Shown here in pieces: positions 1 to 10,733 of a stretch of DNA of 64,000 nucleotides. Under the pieces are notes generated by a model. It saw nothing but the letters and a program-made list of their open reading frames with translations, had not been told where the DNA came from and did not search any database. The translations under genes were made by a program, and so were the position numbers. The DNA is from Mytilisepta virgata (lineage: Eukaryota > Mollusca > Bivalvia > Mytilida > Mytilidae): contig CM051512.1 in assembly GCA_028015205.1 (NCBI GenBank), forward strand, positions 26,505,139-26,569,138, written 5' to 3'. The stretch's first letter is position 1, and every line of letters starts with the position of its first letter.

Positions 1-1500
1 CTTTTTTTACATCCACAGAAGAAACTTTAACGTGCTAAAGGTGTTGCTCTCCTTTAACACGAGACAGCCATTTTAGATTCCCAATATCATCCTCGCAAAT
101 GGTGTCGATAGGGTGTCGCAAATTTTATCCATTAAATTTTCATCCCGAATGGAAAGCGACGCAGGTACCTTTGGTTTTGTAGTTTGGTGTTCTAACCACT
201 GCACCATAGTGCCCTTAGAACCAGCCTAATGTACAATATGGGGAAGTTCTTTTCATTTTGCATACATTTAAAAACAAATATTTCCAGAAATGAACATTTT
301 TAAAATAACAATGTAATTTTTTTTTCAGAAACCTGGAAAGAGGATGTCCGTGAATACTTATATAAAGCCTTGGTGTTGATTTCCTGTGCGCTATTTTTTC
401 TCGTTACTGCTTTTATTAGTGCACTACCTAACTGCTCAGAAAATATTTACCACTTGCTCATATCTACTTGCTTCAGTTACCAGTATGGCAGGGGGTATTT
501 GGCATTTTATTTTCATTTCACACGTTTTCTGTCTCTAGGATTCTTGTTACCAAATCAATATTCATGACTTTTCCTGAACTGTTTCTTCTATGTCAGAAAC
601 TGCGTCTATTATTCATGGACCAACGTTTTCATTTGCAGAGTGTTGGCGTTCGTAATTGCCTGAAGTAGTTTTAAAATTGAACACCAAGACATTGTAATTC
701 GTTATAACAATAATTATACTACAAACCGACGTCTTCTTACGACGGTTAAAAGTGTTTTCTTGTTAAACCGATTGCGCTATCGAACATTAATAAAAAGAAA
801 CGTTTATATTTACTGTCGAAATGTGCACAAACAGAGCATTAATTTATATCATAGACAATAATATATACATACGAACACATTATATATAGATATCATTGAT
901 TCGATTTATACTAGTAACAAGTTAATTGCAAGATTAAAAGGAAATGATTTTTTTTTTCTCTGAGTTTTAGCTCAGCTGGCGTTCATTTGGCGTCCGTCGT
1001 CTGTGAACTTTTCAAAGGTTGAACTACCGACTAGAATTTAATTAAACTTTGCAGAGATGTATCTGATTATACTTTTTAAATGTAAATTTTGTGCCGATTG
1101 GTCGGGAATCATGGCTAACAACTCCACTAAAAGAGCGACTGACTCGACTTAATCTTCAGATATGCTTCCCTTAAAGTCATGAGTTGTTACTTTGGTCATT
1201 TTTTGTGTCAGTTAGAAATCCAAGATGGCCTCCATCATCGGACTGTATGGCAAATTCTTTTGATGGACAATTGAATAGAATAATATCAAATCCAGTGGAA
1301 CTGACGACTATGAGGAATGAATAAGCATTGTTTCTTTCACAATAGACATGGCTGCCAGGCCTCATTAGAGCTTTTCTGATGCGGTAAATTTCAAAGAGTT
1401 TCTTTTCCGAAACTACATTGTCCCTAATATTGAACCTTCTTTAACATAATGAATTATATTTGATTTGAAAGTATGATGAAAGTATTTTTATTTTGAAAAT
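1..1500. repeat. Left copy of a ~1.5 kb segmental duplication
   Basis: This stretch matches 13261-14600 almost base for base at its left end and with small indels later (for example a longer 1141-1440 part). It carries the same tRNA-derived SINE remnant (1-225), the same intron sequence, a copy of the middle exon of gene B (329-494) and the same downstream intron. Homology fades near 1500. The copy runs off the left window edge, so an upstream first exon may lie outside. No third exon comparable to gene B exon 3 is seen on the plus strand in the following 2.5 kb. Confidence 0.9.
329..494 (+). pseudogene. Frameshifted middle exon of a gene B-like 4-TM gene
   Basis: It corresponds to gene B exon 2 (13587-13751) and keeps the same acceptor (cag before 329) and donor (gt at 495). 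It is 166 nt long instead of the 165 nt shared by every other family member. The extra base lies in the T run near 410-413, just after the codons for VTA, and shifts the frame inside TM2, so the reading then gives FISALPNCSENIY instead of VLVHYLTAQKLF. No exon 3 follows in the window. It is best read as a pseudo-exon or a partial duplicate gene. Confidence 0.85.
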
Positions 1501-1540
1501 AATCGTAAATTTAGAGCAGTTCTGCTGACTTTGCTTTCGA

Positions 1541-2060
1541 ACTACTCTAGAATAGAATCCTTACTTCTCTAGAACAGAATCCTTACTTTTCTAGGACAGA
1601 ATCCTGACCGATTCTGACTGCTCTACCTGTCATGGTCTAGAACAGCTCTAACCTGTCATGGTCTAGAACAGTTCTATAACAGTTATTGAATTGGTCGTGT
1701 TACCCACCCATTGATGGTATGGATCGTATCACTGACCTGACATTGTTATTTTAATTTTAATTTTCTTTTTTATTTTTTTTTTAATTTTAATTTTATTATT
1801 TTGTTTAATTTTAATTTTATTATTTATTTATTTTTTATATGTAATTTCTTACTCTAAATCTTTTCTTCTTTAGTTACAAATTATAAAAAAAGCAGTCATG
1901 GACCAGGACTGCTCTAATTCTCCACAAGAGCTGTTCTAAAAATCAGTCGTGGACCAGGACTGCCCTGATTTTGCCCAGAGCTGTTCCAAAAGCAGTCGTG
2001 GACTAGGACTGCACTTATTCTTTACCAGAGCTGTTCTACTTTTGACTGCTCTGTATGTTA
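1541..2060. repeat. Local short tandem repeats built on TCTAGAACAG / CAGAGCTGTTCT
   Basis: From 1541 to 1680, short units such as CTAGAACAGAATCCTTACTT and GTCATGGTCTAGAACAG recur. From about 1888 to 2037 there are three copies of a ~71-bp unit beginning AGCAGTC(A/G)TGGACCAGGACTGC and ending AGAGCTGTTC. The two blocks are partly inverse complements (AGAACAGCTCT against AGAGCTGTTCT) and flank a T/A-rich stretch (1740-1860). No coding content. Confidence 0.75.
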
Positions 2061-3126
2061 ACCTGGACGAGAGGTTATGACTGATCGCAACTGTATGTGA
2101 TATGAAAAATGCCATATCATAACCTTGTTGTCATGTACTTCAAGATTTATCTTTTACAACCGTTGTGCAATGACCCATATTGGATTTTTACTGAATTGTT
2201 TCAGTCATATTCTACCTTATGTTCTATATTGCTTCTAAAATTTTAGGCTCTGCATGTTTTTAGTTTTTTTTTTTTTTTGATGATTGAAAATGTACCGGGA
2301 CAGTTCCAAATCATTTTTCGTCGTCCTGTCCCTTGGTTGTTTTTCGATGGGAAATAGCGTAGAGGACAATTTAAAAATCCGGACCGGAAGGTATTGATTC
2401 CGGAATTTTTATTTTCAAATATTATGACTGATTCGAGAAAAAATGTTTCATCTAAGGTCTTACTTCGAAGCGACCGTAATAAAATATCACATGTTCAAAA
2501 ATATACATATCTTTTGTACAATATAAGTATATGATAATAAGTATTATTTTTGGTTATAATGGACAGAATCCTTCACCCACCAATTTCATTACTGATAAGT
2601 TAAGATCTGTGTCAATAAAAAACCTGATATCAGTTATAAATTCAAAAACTAGACCAGATAAAATTGTATGTGTTATAATAAATGCATTGTATATTTTATT
2701 TCAGATCTGAAAAAAAGTTAGATACAAAAGACAACTTTATTGTTCTTTTATTTCATAACATGTTGGTGCCGGTTTAACATTAATGCACCTATTCGAAGAC
2801 ATAATACTTTCATATTTATCTTTCCGTATTCTTTTATTACAAAGAATTGACTCGGATAATCCATTTGATACCACAATTCACAAGTGTTAACAAAATGGCG
2901 CCAGAAACTGTCAACAATGATAAACTCATAAACCACTAACAAAATATAATTCCATCAAAGTCATATACTAATAAAATGACAAAAAACCATATAGCTACTT
3001 TAGAACATAGAAAATTTAGTATTTAAACAAAATGGTATATGCATTCAGTCTGAACTTATTTCTCAGTCATCGCACAAAACAATATAGCCATTAAGGAGAA
3101 TTTCTGGATGCAGCTAAAAAATGTGC

Positions 3127-3128
<2 letters not shown>
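2061..3128. other. No gene recognised
   Basis: AT-rich sequence with only short chance frames. I see no exon-like stretch with conserved features. Confidence 0.6.

Positions 3129-3188
<60 letters not shown>
3129..3188. repeat. (TA)n microsatellite
   Basis: About 29 uninterrupted TA dinucleotides. Confidence 0.95.
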
Positions 3189-3190
<2 letters not shown>

Positions 3191-4128
3191 GTTTTATTCA
3201 TGCCCATCCCCAATTTAAAGACATGTTAAGTAAGGGACAGACAACTTACAACTAAACATTTATTTAACTTTTATACCAAAGCATGGTGGCAACTATTAAA
3301 GAAGACTAATCCGGTAATATTAGAAGAAAAAACAGTAACAGTATTCAAACCATTACTAACAAGATTTATTCTGCAGAGACTATACTCAAATTTAATACAT
3401 GTAGTTGTCTCCCATTTATGGAATTATCTGTTCTTTGGAGAAGGTGTCTTCCAAAAATATCAATGGAAAAATTGTCGTATTTTTGCAAAATATTTTTTCC
3501 TTCCTAACAATATCTTCCACATACATATGATATGTTCTTGGATATATTTTACTACATTTTCAATGTCTGATGAAAGATAACTCATGCAAATGGGAGACAA
3601 CTCTAATATCTGCAAGCAGGGAATACTTTTTATGATTGTACTTTACTGTATTATTGTTACATGTATTCTGATGTTAAGCGTTTCTGATCAACCTCCGCTT
3701 CAATAAGGCTAAAACGTTCTTCTATCGCTGATATGTGTTGTTCACCATATCGTTTTATACCCATTCGAATAATTAAAAGGGACAAATATACCTAAGGAGC
3801 AATCAAACAAAACGTAATCCATTGGACAGACAAACTCGGGAAGATAAAAGAACCACCACAAGCACAACAAATAAACACAGAAAACTAAAAAACTTAAAAC
3901 ATATTAAACTATACCGAAGTGATTGCTTACAAAGTGCTTTACAGCTTTTTAACTATATACAGCACCAATTTCTAAAACCTATATATTATCAACACACAGT
4001 AAAATAGCCAAAATAAAAAAATTCTTGAGGAGTCAAACTAGGTACAATTATTGCCCTGCCTTTGGCTTCAAGTCGAAACAAGTTTGGAAATATTGAAATA
4101 TTTGCTTCATAATTATTGCAAAAATCCT
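3189..4128. other. Gene-poor flank downstream of gene A
   Basis: Apart from the R1 copy, nothing recognisable. This is the 3' flank of gene A, which is transcribed leftward. Confidence 0.5.
3778..3905 (+). repeat. Dispersed repeat R1, partial copy
   Basis: It starts GGGACAAATATACCTAAGGA and continues with the signature CACAAGCACAACAAATAAACAC. The same sequence occurs at 25554-25800, 32136-32370 and 58634-58815, all on the plus strand. The longer copies end AACTCCTATAAAAACCAGG and then GTGAAGTTCAACAAAGTC. There is no terminal inverted repeat, so the class is unknown. Confidence 0.8.
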
Positions 4129-4134
4129 TTTATT
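4129..4134 (-). terminator. Candidate poly(A) signal of gene A
   Basis: AATAAA on the minus strand, about 120 nt beyond the gene A stop codon. Confidence 0.4.
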
Positions 4135-4252
4135 TAATTTATCTCAACAATATAAATCGTCTAATTTTATGATATTGAAAGTCACTAAATTGAACATTAA
4201 ACGCAAATATTAACTAATCATCTGGTGTAATTTCTGATTTCTTTTTACATAT

Positions 4253-7200
4253 TCATTCCCCATCTCCGAATAGAATATACAGACCTATATTTGCAAGAAA
4301 AACTCCACATCCAACAAATGTCATTATAGCACTATAAGCTGCTAAATTATATCCAATTTTTAGTTTATCTTCCTCTGGAAAATAATACGGAAATGTTGGG
4401 TCTTTGGCAGTGGGGACGATTGCTTTGGGTATTCCGGCTTTGTATTCAGCAGTTACATGAAGAGTAATACTTCCTAGTAATAAAGATCATGAACATGTTA
4501 TTAATACATGTATATCAAAGGTTTGTTACAGAAAAGTTAGATTTTTTGCCACGAATTCATCAAAATTTTATATTATGATTTTAAACACATATATTACAAG
4601 TAAGATCGGTACTAGTATATTGTATCATACATGTATGATTTCTTTTTCAGATTATTAGTTTGTAAATATTTAAAAATACAATTACTTTAATATATGTATA
4701 TGCTTTCAATAATTTACTTTATTATTGCATTCTAAATTTTCTGAAAGCAGATGACAGTTTCATATTTTCGACAAAACAGCACATTACATTTCCTGGTACA
4801 CTAATGATATAAATCTTTACCAACGTGTTAATATGCAGTTCACCATTAGAAGTATTAATTAAACTAAATAGTACATGTTGTATTACGAATATTTTAATTC
4901 AGTGAGAGACAATACCACTTGCATTATTTGTGTATCAAACATACCTCCTGCTATTCCGAGTCCAATTCCACAAACCATTGCCACAGCTGCTAAAATCTTT
5001 TGCTTTGTTATTCTCTGGACTACCATGGCCACAATTATAAAAAGTAATGCTCCAGAGATTAATCCTATACCTTCATATAAATTCAATGCAATAGGGTTTT
5101 TCCAGCTCTCTGAAAAAAATAACGATAAAACAATGGACTTTGAGCATATGATACGCCAATCGTCGATCAAAAATAAAATATGACTTTAAGTCAGAGAGCT
5201 GCCGTTCTGCCTCTTGGATGTAGTCCATTTTATCCATTACCACTAGTCCACTGCATTTATCTGCAGGTTTTATTACTATATCGTCTCTGTCTTTTGGTTT
5301 CTGGATAACTGATTTTTCTTATATAGTAAGGTTGTCATGAACGGGGTCGTGTACAACGGCAGTTTGATTTACGTCTGATTTAATTAGACCAATAACAGCT
5401 TCCAGTGTGGTATTCTCACTTGGTGTAGGAACCCAGTTACTTTTCTTTTTGAGGGAGTAATGTCCACCGATGTTTATTCCAATCCTACTGGCAAACATCT
5501 ATATCTGCCACCAAGCAGTTGTCATCCCAAACACTGCTACGACGGTATCCCATATAGCCAGGCTCTCCGAGTTAACACATCTGTTCCTCTCCAATAACAA
5601 CAGCACAACGTCTTTGTGAACTACGTTGCATCTTATAAACAGAGGGTATACACACCAACGCATACAAGACGGCTTCAAAAAAGCTAACTGCTTCAGTAGA
5701 GACAATCTCTTAGAATATAAAAGAGACCACCAACAGAATCCCGTTCGTTACAACATACCGACCTAGTTTTCATAATGTACCATCAGAACACACTGGAAAG
5801 AATCTGAAAAACACTCTCAGAACCCCTAGTTATGGCGTTCCGACGACCGACAAGCCTGAAAGACATTCTTGTACGAGCCGATTTCTTCATCAACTGGAAA
5901 ATGCAAGGCTTGTTCAGACAAAAGATGTAAGACTTGCCCCCAGATGATATGTACACAGAGCTTTAAAAGTCTCACAACCAAAGATTACAAAATATTTTGC
6001 ACTGTGAATTGCAAATCAAGGAACGTGATCTACATGTTGGAGTATGAGATTTGTAATCTTCAGTACATTGGAGAAAGTAAGCAAGCTTTCAACAAAAGAA
6101 TGAACGGCCATAGACGTGATACAACTTTCTACCCGTTAGCCAGCAAGAAAGGCAAACAAAGATAGCTCCTTGATAAAAGAGCTAGGCATCTTATATCCAA
6201 GGGGAATAAATAAAAAGAAATAAGTTTATTTGCCAATTGATATAGAGATTGAATACTCCTTTTTATTGTTATTTCAAAGTGCTTTATTGATTTTTTTCGT
6301 GACTTTTTCATTCGTCATGATGTTATAATTCTGTAACATAATTCCCTACCTTACGTTAAGAGATTATTTATCTGTATTATTTTAATTTTTGTTTACATGC
6401 GTTGTTACACTTGCGTTGATACACACGAGGAAGATCAAGATCACGATTAGTCATTTCGCATGATCCGAAAATTTTGCCAAGTTTGAATTATTGTTATAAT
6501 TCAAAATTTTATTTGTTTCACTTTGATGTTGTTTTGCATCTTTTTAGACGTTTATATATATATAGAAGATTTTTCCCTACCTTACGTTAAGAGATTGTTT
6601 ATCTGTATTATTTTAATTTTTGTTTACATGCGTTGTTACACTTGCGTTGATACACACGAGGAAGATCAAGATCACGATTAGTCATTTCGCATGATCCGAA
6701 AATTTTGCCAAGTTTGAATTATTGTTATAATTCAAAATTTTATTTGTTTCACTTTGATGTTGTTTTGCAACTTTTTAGACGTTTATATATATATATATAT
6801 ATAGAAGATTTTCGATCACCAGCTTGTAATTCCAAATTTTTGATATTCGACCAATAAAGGCCCCAATGTTTGAAAATGAAAATTCTAAAATCTTATTGCG
6901 CATCTATATACAGTGTGTGACAATACTATAAAGAAATTAAATACATATGCATTGTATACAGCATAGTATAAATTTACTATATCTAATATTAGTATATTTG
7001 GATTTTATTATAAAATGAAAAATGAAAGAGAGTTAGGTCACAAGCTTCAATTCCCAATTTTCAATATTCAACACATGTGGGTCCCGAGTTCTGAAAATCA
7101 AAATTCTAAAACCTTATTGCACATCTACATATAGTATGTGACATTATTGTATAGAAATCAAATGCATAAAATATAGTTATAATTCAAAATTTTACTTGTT

Positions 7201-7326
7201 TTATGTTGATGTTGTTTTGCAACTTTTTAGACGTTTATTTATTTTTCAGTTTGCATTGTATCGTTAATTTATTATCGGTCCAACATCTAGTAAGTTATTT
7301 TTCGAACGTTGGTTATTACTTTAGAC

Positions 7327-7359
<33 letters not shown>

Positions 7360-7765
7360 TCTAAAGATTTGCACAACGGTACTAATATAAGAAGATAATA
7401 TACGAAGTTGATGTTATAAAATCGTGTTGACAAATATTTCGGCTTAACAAATAGCCTTCGTCAGTGTCGATAGTTTTTACAATACTCAGTATTGTAAAAA
7501 CTATCGACACTGACGAAGGCTATTTGTTAAGCCGAAATATTTGTCAACAGTATTGTAAAAACTATCGACACTGACGAAGGCTATTTGTTAAGCCGAAATA
7601 TTTGTCAACACGATTTTATAACATCAACTTCGTATATTATCTTCTTATATTAGTACCGTTGTGCAAATCTTTAGACTTATATAATTTTTTCCTTATCTGC
7701 GCAGTATCGTCTATTCTAGACGATCCGGTACATATTAAATTTGCTGGTTGGTCTTTTTTATAGAC

Positions 7766-7844
<79 letters not shown>

Positions 7845-10669
7845 GATGTGCAGTAAGGTTTTAGCATTTTAATTTTCAAAATTTGGGTCTGTATTCAAAG
7901 GTATGATTGTGAAAAAGGTGCACAGGGATACAACATGTGGGGTGTGCGGGGATAGCTGTCGTTTTCGACTGCCTCAGCCTCACGGTGTAGTACATAGACG
8001 GTCGCTATTCGCAAAAAAAACGCGTCTGGTGTTGCTATCCGAAATTTTTACGGTTGCTATACGTATAAAATATGGCAAGAAAGAATGGAGCGGTGCAAAG
8101 AAACAGCAACAAACGCAGCTAATTTGTGAATATATTTCATAAAACTGGTTTTACGGAATACCGGGGGTACTATAATTTCACAATTTTTACTGTTTACCCT
8201 AAACAAGGAAAATAGCTCTTGTAACCGAAAATTAGACCACCCATGCCGAATCTCCCCTATTTGCACACTAATTGATTCATTTTAAATGAAAACCTAGTTG
8301 TTTTGAATGAATTAAACGTTTCAGATTATTGCTTTCGTAAGAATTTTTATAAATATTAAGTGTTTCATTTATCACAGGGCAAAAATGCTGGGTTCTTTAT
8401 AGTTTATCAAGGTTACGGAGACTATACCAACACGTTAAATGACGGCACCGGTCATAAACTGAGAACAGGGCACCGGTTAATAGCATGAGTTTGTATTACT
8501 ATTCTCAGCAAAAAAGAGAAAGGCAAAACATATTTGTGGCTAATTCGTCCCCCAAAAAAAAAGAAAAATTACTGACAACGGCATTATTAACTGAAACTCA
8601 AGGTATGCCATATCTCTACTCAACCCCTGGAAATGATTTAGATATGAATATTGAGTATACATGCAGAAAAATTATAAGCATTGCAGAATAAATCGCCAAT
8701 GTAGATATCCAAGGATTGTCTTTAATTTCTGAACAGGCCTAGTTTATGCAGCCAACTCTTACTAAATCGTGATGCGGTTTACGTTGAGCGTATACTGTAC
8801 AAAATCAGTTATAGTCCATAATCTGTTCAGAAATTTAAAACCATCTTGGAAATTTAATTTTAAACGAGGATCAGGATTTTTTAGTATAAGGACGTGGACA
8901 GTTTATAGCACATTGATGATAAACGCAGAATGTTCGTTGTTATGTAAATATTTATTAAAAGTACTCATGAAATAAGACAACAAAACAAAAAATATATCCA
9001 GAAGTCGGTGCCCCTGTGATATGGACGAGTTTTCAGCTCTAAAAATTATGCTATAACACACCCACGAAAGGGTTGTGCTAAAATAAGAAACGAATACAAA
9101 ACGAAATGAACGAAACGAAAAATAAAACCAATGTTCGATAAAAATCGCAAATCAAAATTTATAAGTCTCCCTCATCGTTTGAGCTTAATGAAATAATTGA
9201 TTACACCTGTAAAAAGGTACATGTAGATTAAATGGGGGACTACTAGAGATACATGTATAATACTTAAGCGCTCCATACATACTGTAGATACCACTGTGCA
9301 GCATTATTTGTGATATTCGCTATTTTACGTAAATATTGCATTTAATTTCCAGTAATTTTTGTACTTTTTGTTGCTAAATGCTCGTTGGGATAGTTTTTCA
9401 ACATAAATCAGCAACCTGTGCTATTGTCCAATAGTAACAGTAAGCTAGCATTTCGTCGAAAAACCCAACTAAACGGTAAATTGAAGAAAAATAATGCAAA
9501 CTTCATAAGATGAAAATATGTATTTTGTCGTAAAATCTATAAAAATCATGATTATCTTACCATGAAAACTATCAGACGATAAATTTGTTAACTTTCACGT
9601 TCCTGGTTCAATCTCCAGAATTTTGTTTTATTGTTTGGAAAGGATATTTCGTATAACAGCTGAGACTGAACTGAAATTGTTAGATAAATATATCTGATAT
9701 TCCGTGAAGACGATTTGATACAGGGCCAAGGTTTGTTTAATACATAAAATTAACCACTGACTATGTTTCCTATCACTGACTATGTTTCCTCGTGTTCTTT
9801 TTCAAATAGCGACCGTAAAAATTTCGGATAGCAACACAGGACGCGTTTTTTTGCGAATAGCGACCGTCCAGGTACTACACTGTGAGTCTAGTTGTAGTGC
9901 TTTTGTGATTTATTATTTTCATGACTGTGTTTAAATGTTAGATGTTTTTTTTTACCGTATGTGATTAGGTAACAAAATTCATTTTCTCTAAAAAATAAAT
10001 ACACAATTTAGTTTTTGGTTTATCAATTGAAAACTATTCTATCTGATGTAATTACCTTATGGGACATGCACGAAGTCAAAGTATCAATAGATCATTTATG
10101 TTTGATATTTGTTATTTTTTAACTAATTATTAAATAATCATGTTGGCTTTTTTTCGTGAACTGAATTCCCAACTAGAAACACAGACCGTATTTGATACCT
10201 GCAGTATAAAAGTGTTAATCTCATAATCAAACCGCGGTGAACATAAGGATTCTAAGACAGATTAGGCAAATTGTTAAAAAAAAAATTATCTGATGAATAA
10301 TTATCAAATAGATATAATGGTTTTATTAATTTTTCCTTATAATACCAGTAGTACCAGATAACTGAATAAATATAAATCTGAAGTCTTACCTTCATGTTTT
10401 TGAGTTGTTATGTCCAAAGTCAAAACTTGCTTGTATTTTCGTATTCCTAATTGGTCATTCAGAAAAGCATCAAAACTGGACGACAAAGTATTGTAATAGT
10501 AAGCATAAATTCCAGTGCCAGGATAAACCTCTACAAAGTGTTCATTCCATTTAATCTCAGGATTAATACAAACTGCTAGCATCACTATAGAGGTATTAAA
10601 TGCCAGCATGCAAACCACTGGTAAAATAACCAAGACATTTTTTATTATTGACTTCACACATTTACCCAT
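4253..10669 (-). CDS. Gene A: claudin-like 4-TM family protein, three exons
   Basis: The exons on the minus strand are 10669-10390, 5109-4945 and 4473-4253 (280, 165 and 221 nt, 221 aa). All junctions are AG/GT and both introns are phase 1. Exon 1 gives TM1 (residues ~10-33) and the outer loop starting NPEIKWNEHF and containing AYYYNTLSSSFDAF. Exon 2 starts ESWKN and gives TM2 and TM3. Exon 3 gives the second outer loop and TM4, ending GLYILFGDGE then TGA. Paralogues read GDGKW here, and the next in-frame codons (ICKKKSEITPDD, then stop) still resemble the family tail, so the TGA looks like a mutated Trp codon. The LW of the loop motif is LS here. The gene may be intact but shortened, or decaying. 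Intron 1 (5110-10389) is filled with transposon remnants. Function unknown; the claudin/PMP22 layout is inference. Confidence 0.8.
5190..6340. mobile_element. Penelope-like retroelement relic with inverted 5' part
   Basis: The minus strand from about 5450 to 5190 reads as the start of a Penelope-type reverse transcriptase (DDIVIKPADKCSGLVVMDK, then DYIQEAERQL). The plus strand then continues the same protein: from 5465, a stretch with NPTGKHLYLPPSSCHPKHC and GIPYSQALR (RT part); near 5725, RIPFVTTYRPS; near 5833, MAFRRPTSLKDILVRADF; and from 5869 to 6165, a Cys-rich linker (CKACSDKRCKTCPQM) followed by NVIYML...LQYIGESKQAFNKRMNGH, the GIY-YIG endonuclease pattern of Penelope-like elements. 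Several frameshifts separate the pieces. It is a dead copy inside gene A intron 1. The family assignment rests on recognised motifs. Confidence 0.75.
6344..6812 (+). repeat. 231-bp tandem duplication
   Basis: Two nearly identical units (6344-6574 and 6575-6812) start CCCTACCTTACGTTAAGAGA and end TTTAGACG, TA repeats, GAAGATTTT. They differ by few bases and by the length of the internal TA run. A third partial unit is at 7160-7240. They follow directly after the Penelope-like relic and may derive from its 3' region; Penelope elements are known for tandem partial copies. Confidence 0.85.
6813..7890. repeat. Diverged repeat cluster with (TA)n tracts
   Basis: 6813-7000 and 7041-7165 are diverged copies of one unit (CTTATTGC(G/A)CATCTA, then TGTGACA). 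An inverse copy lies at 7845-7890. TA tracts occur at 7329-7357 and 7769-7841. The cluster surrounds the snapback palindrome at 7353-7683. Confidence 0.7.
7353..7683. repeat. Large snapback palindrome with a duplicated stem segment
   Basis: The left arm 7353-7486 is the near-exact inverse complement of 7549-7683. The central 7488-7549 repeats the first ~62 bases of the right arm once more. Arms are about 134 bp with a one-base hinge between 7486 and 7488. Each copy contains CTGACGAAGGC...AAGCCGAAA, which resembles a hammerhead ribozyme core with one extra A. The source is probably a MITE or retroelement terminus. Confidence 0.85.
7978..9892. mobile_element. 1.9-kb element with ~80-bp terminal inverted repeats
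   Basis: 7978-8058 and 9806-9892 are inverse complements and share GTGTAGTAC, GACGGTCGCTATTCGC, an A run, ACGCGTC and TTGCTATCCGAAATTTTTAC. I saw no clear target-site duplication. The interior holds only short frames and no recognised transposase, so it is probably non-autonomous. It includes two GGCACCGGT words near 8440-8480. Confidence 0.65.
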
Positions 10670-10706
10670 AGTTATATCAAAATCATGGAAATATTTTGGC
10701 AGTTAA

Positions 10707-10733
10707 GTTTTATATGCTTCCAATAACCACGTG
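10707..10733 (-). promoter_or_regulatory. Candidate core promoter of gene A: CACGTG plus TATA box
   Basis: On the minus strand CACGTG (10733-10728) is followed after 11 bp by CATATAAAAC (10716-10707). The TATA-like box lies about 40-47 nt upstream of the start codon at 10669. Genes D and E have the same arrangement. Confidence 0.55.

Noticed and set aside
4875..5183. 102-codon plus-strand frame
   Set aside because: It is the antisense shadow of gene A exon 2, which has correct splice borders on the minus strand.
7429..7606. Calling the three CTGACGAAGGC motifs true hammerhead ribozymes
   Set aside because: An extra A separates the core from helix II and helix I does not pair well, so I keep them only as hammerhead-like.
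7637..7879. 80-codon minus-strand frame with a long Ile-Tyr run
   Set aside because: It is the translation of a (TA)n microsatellite joined to palindrome sequence.
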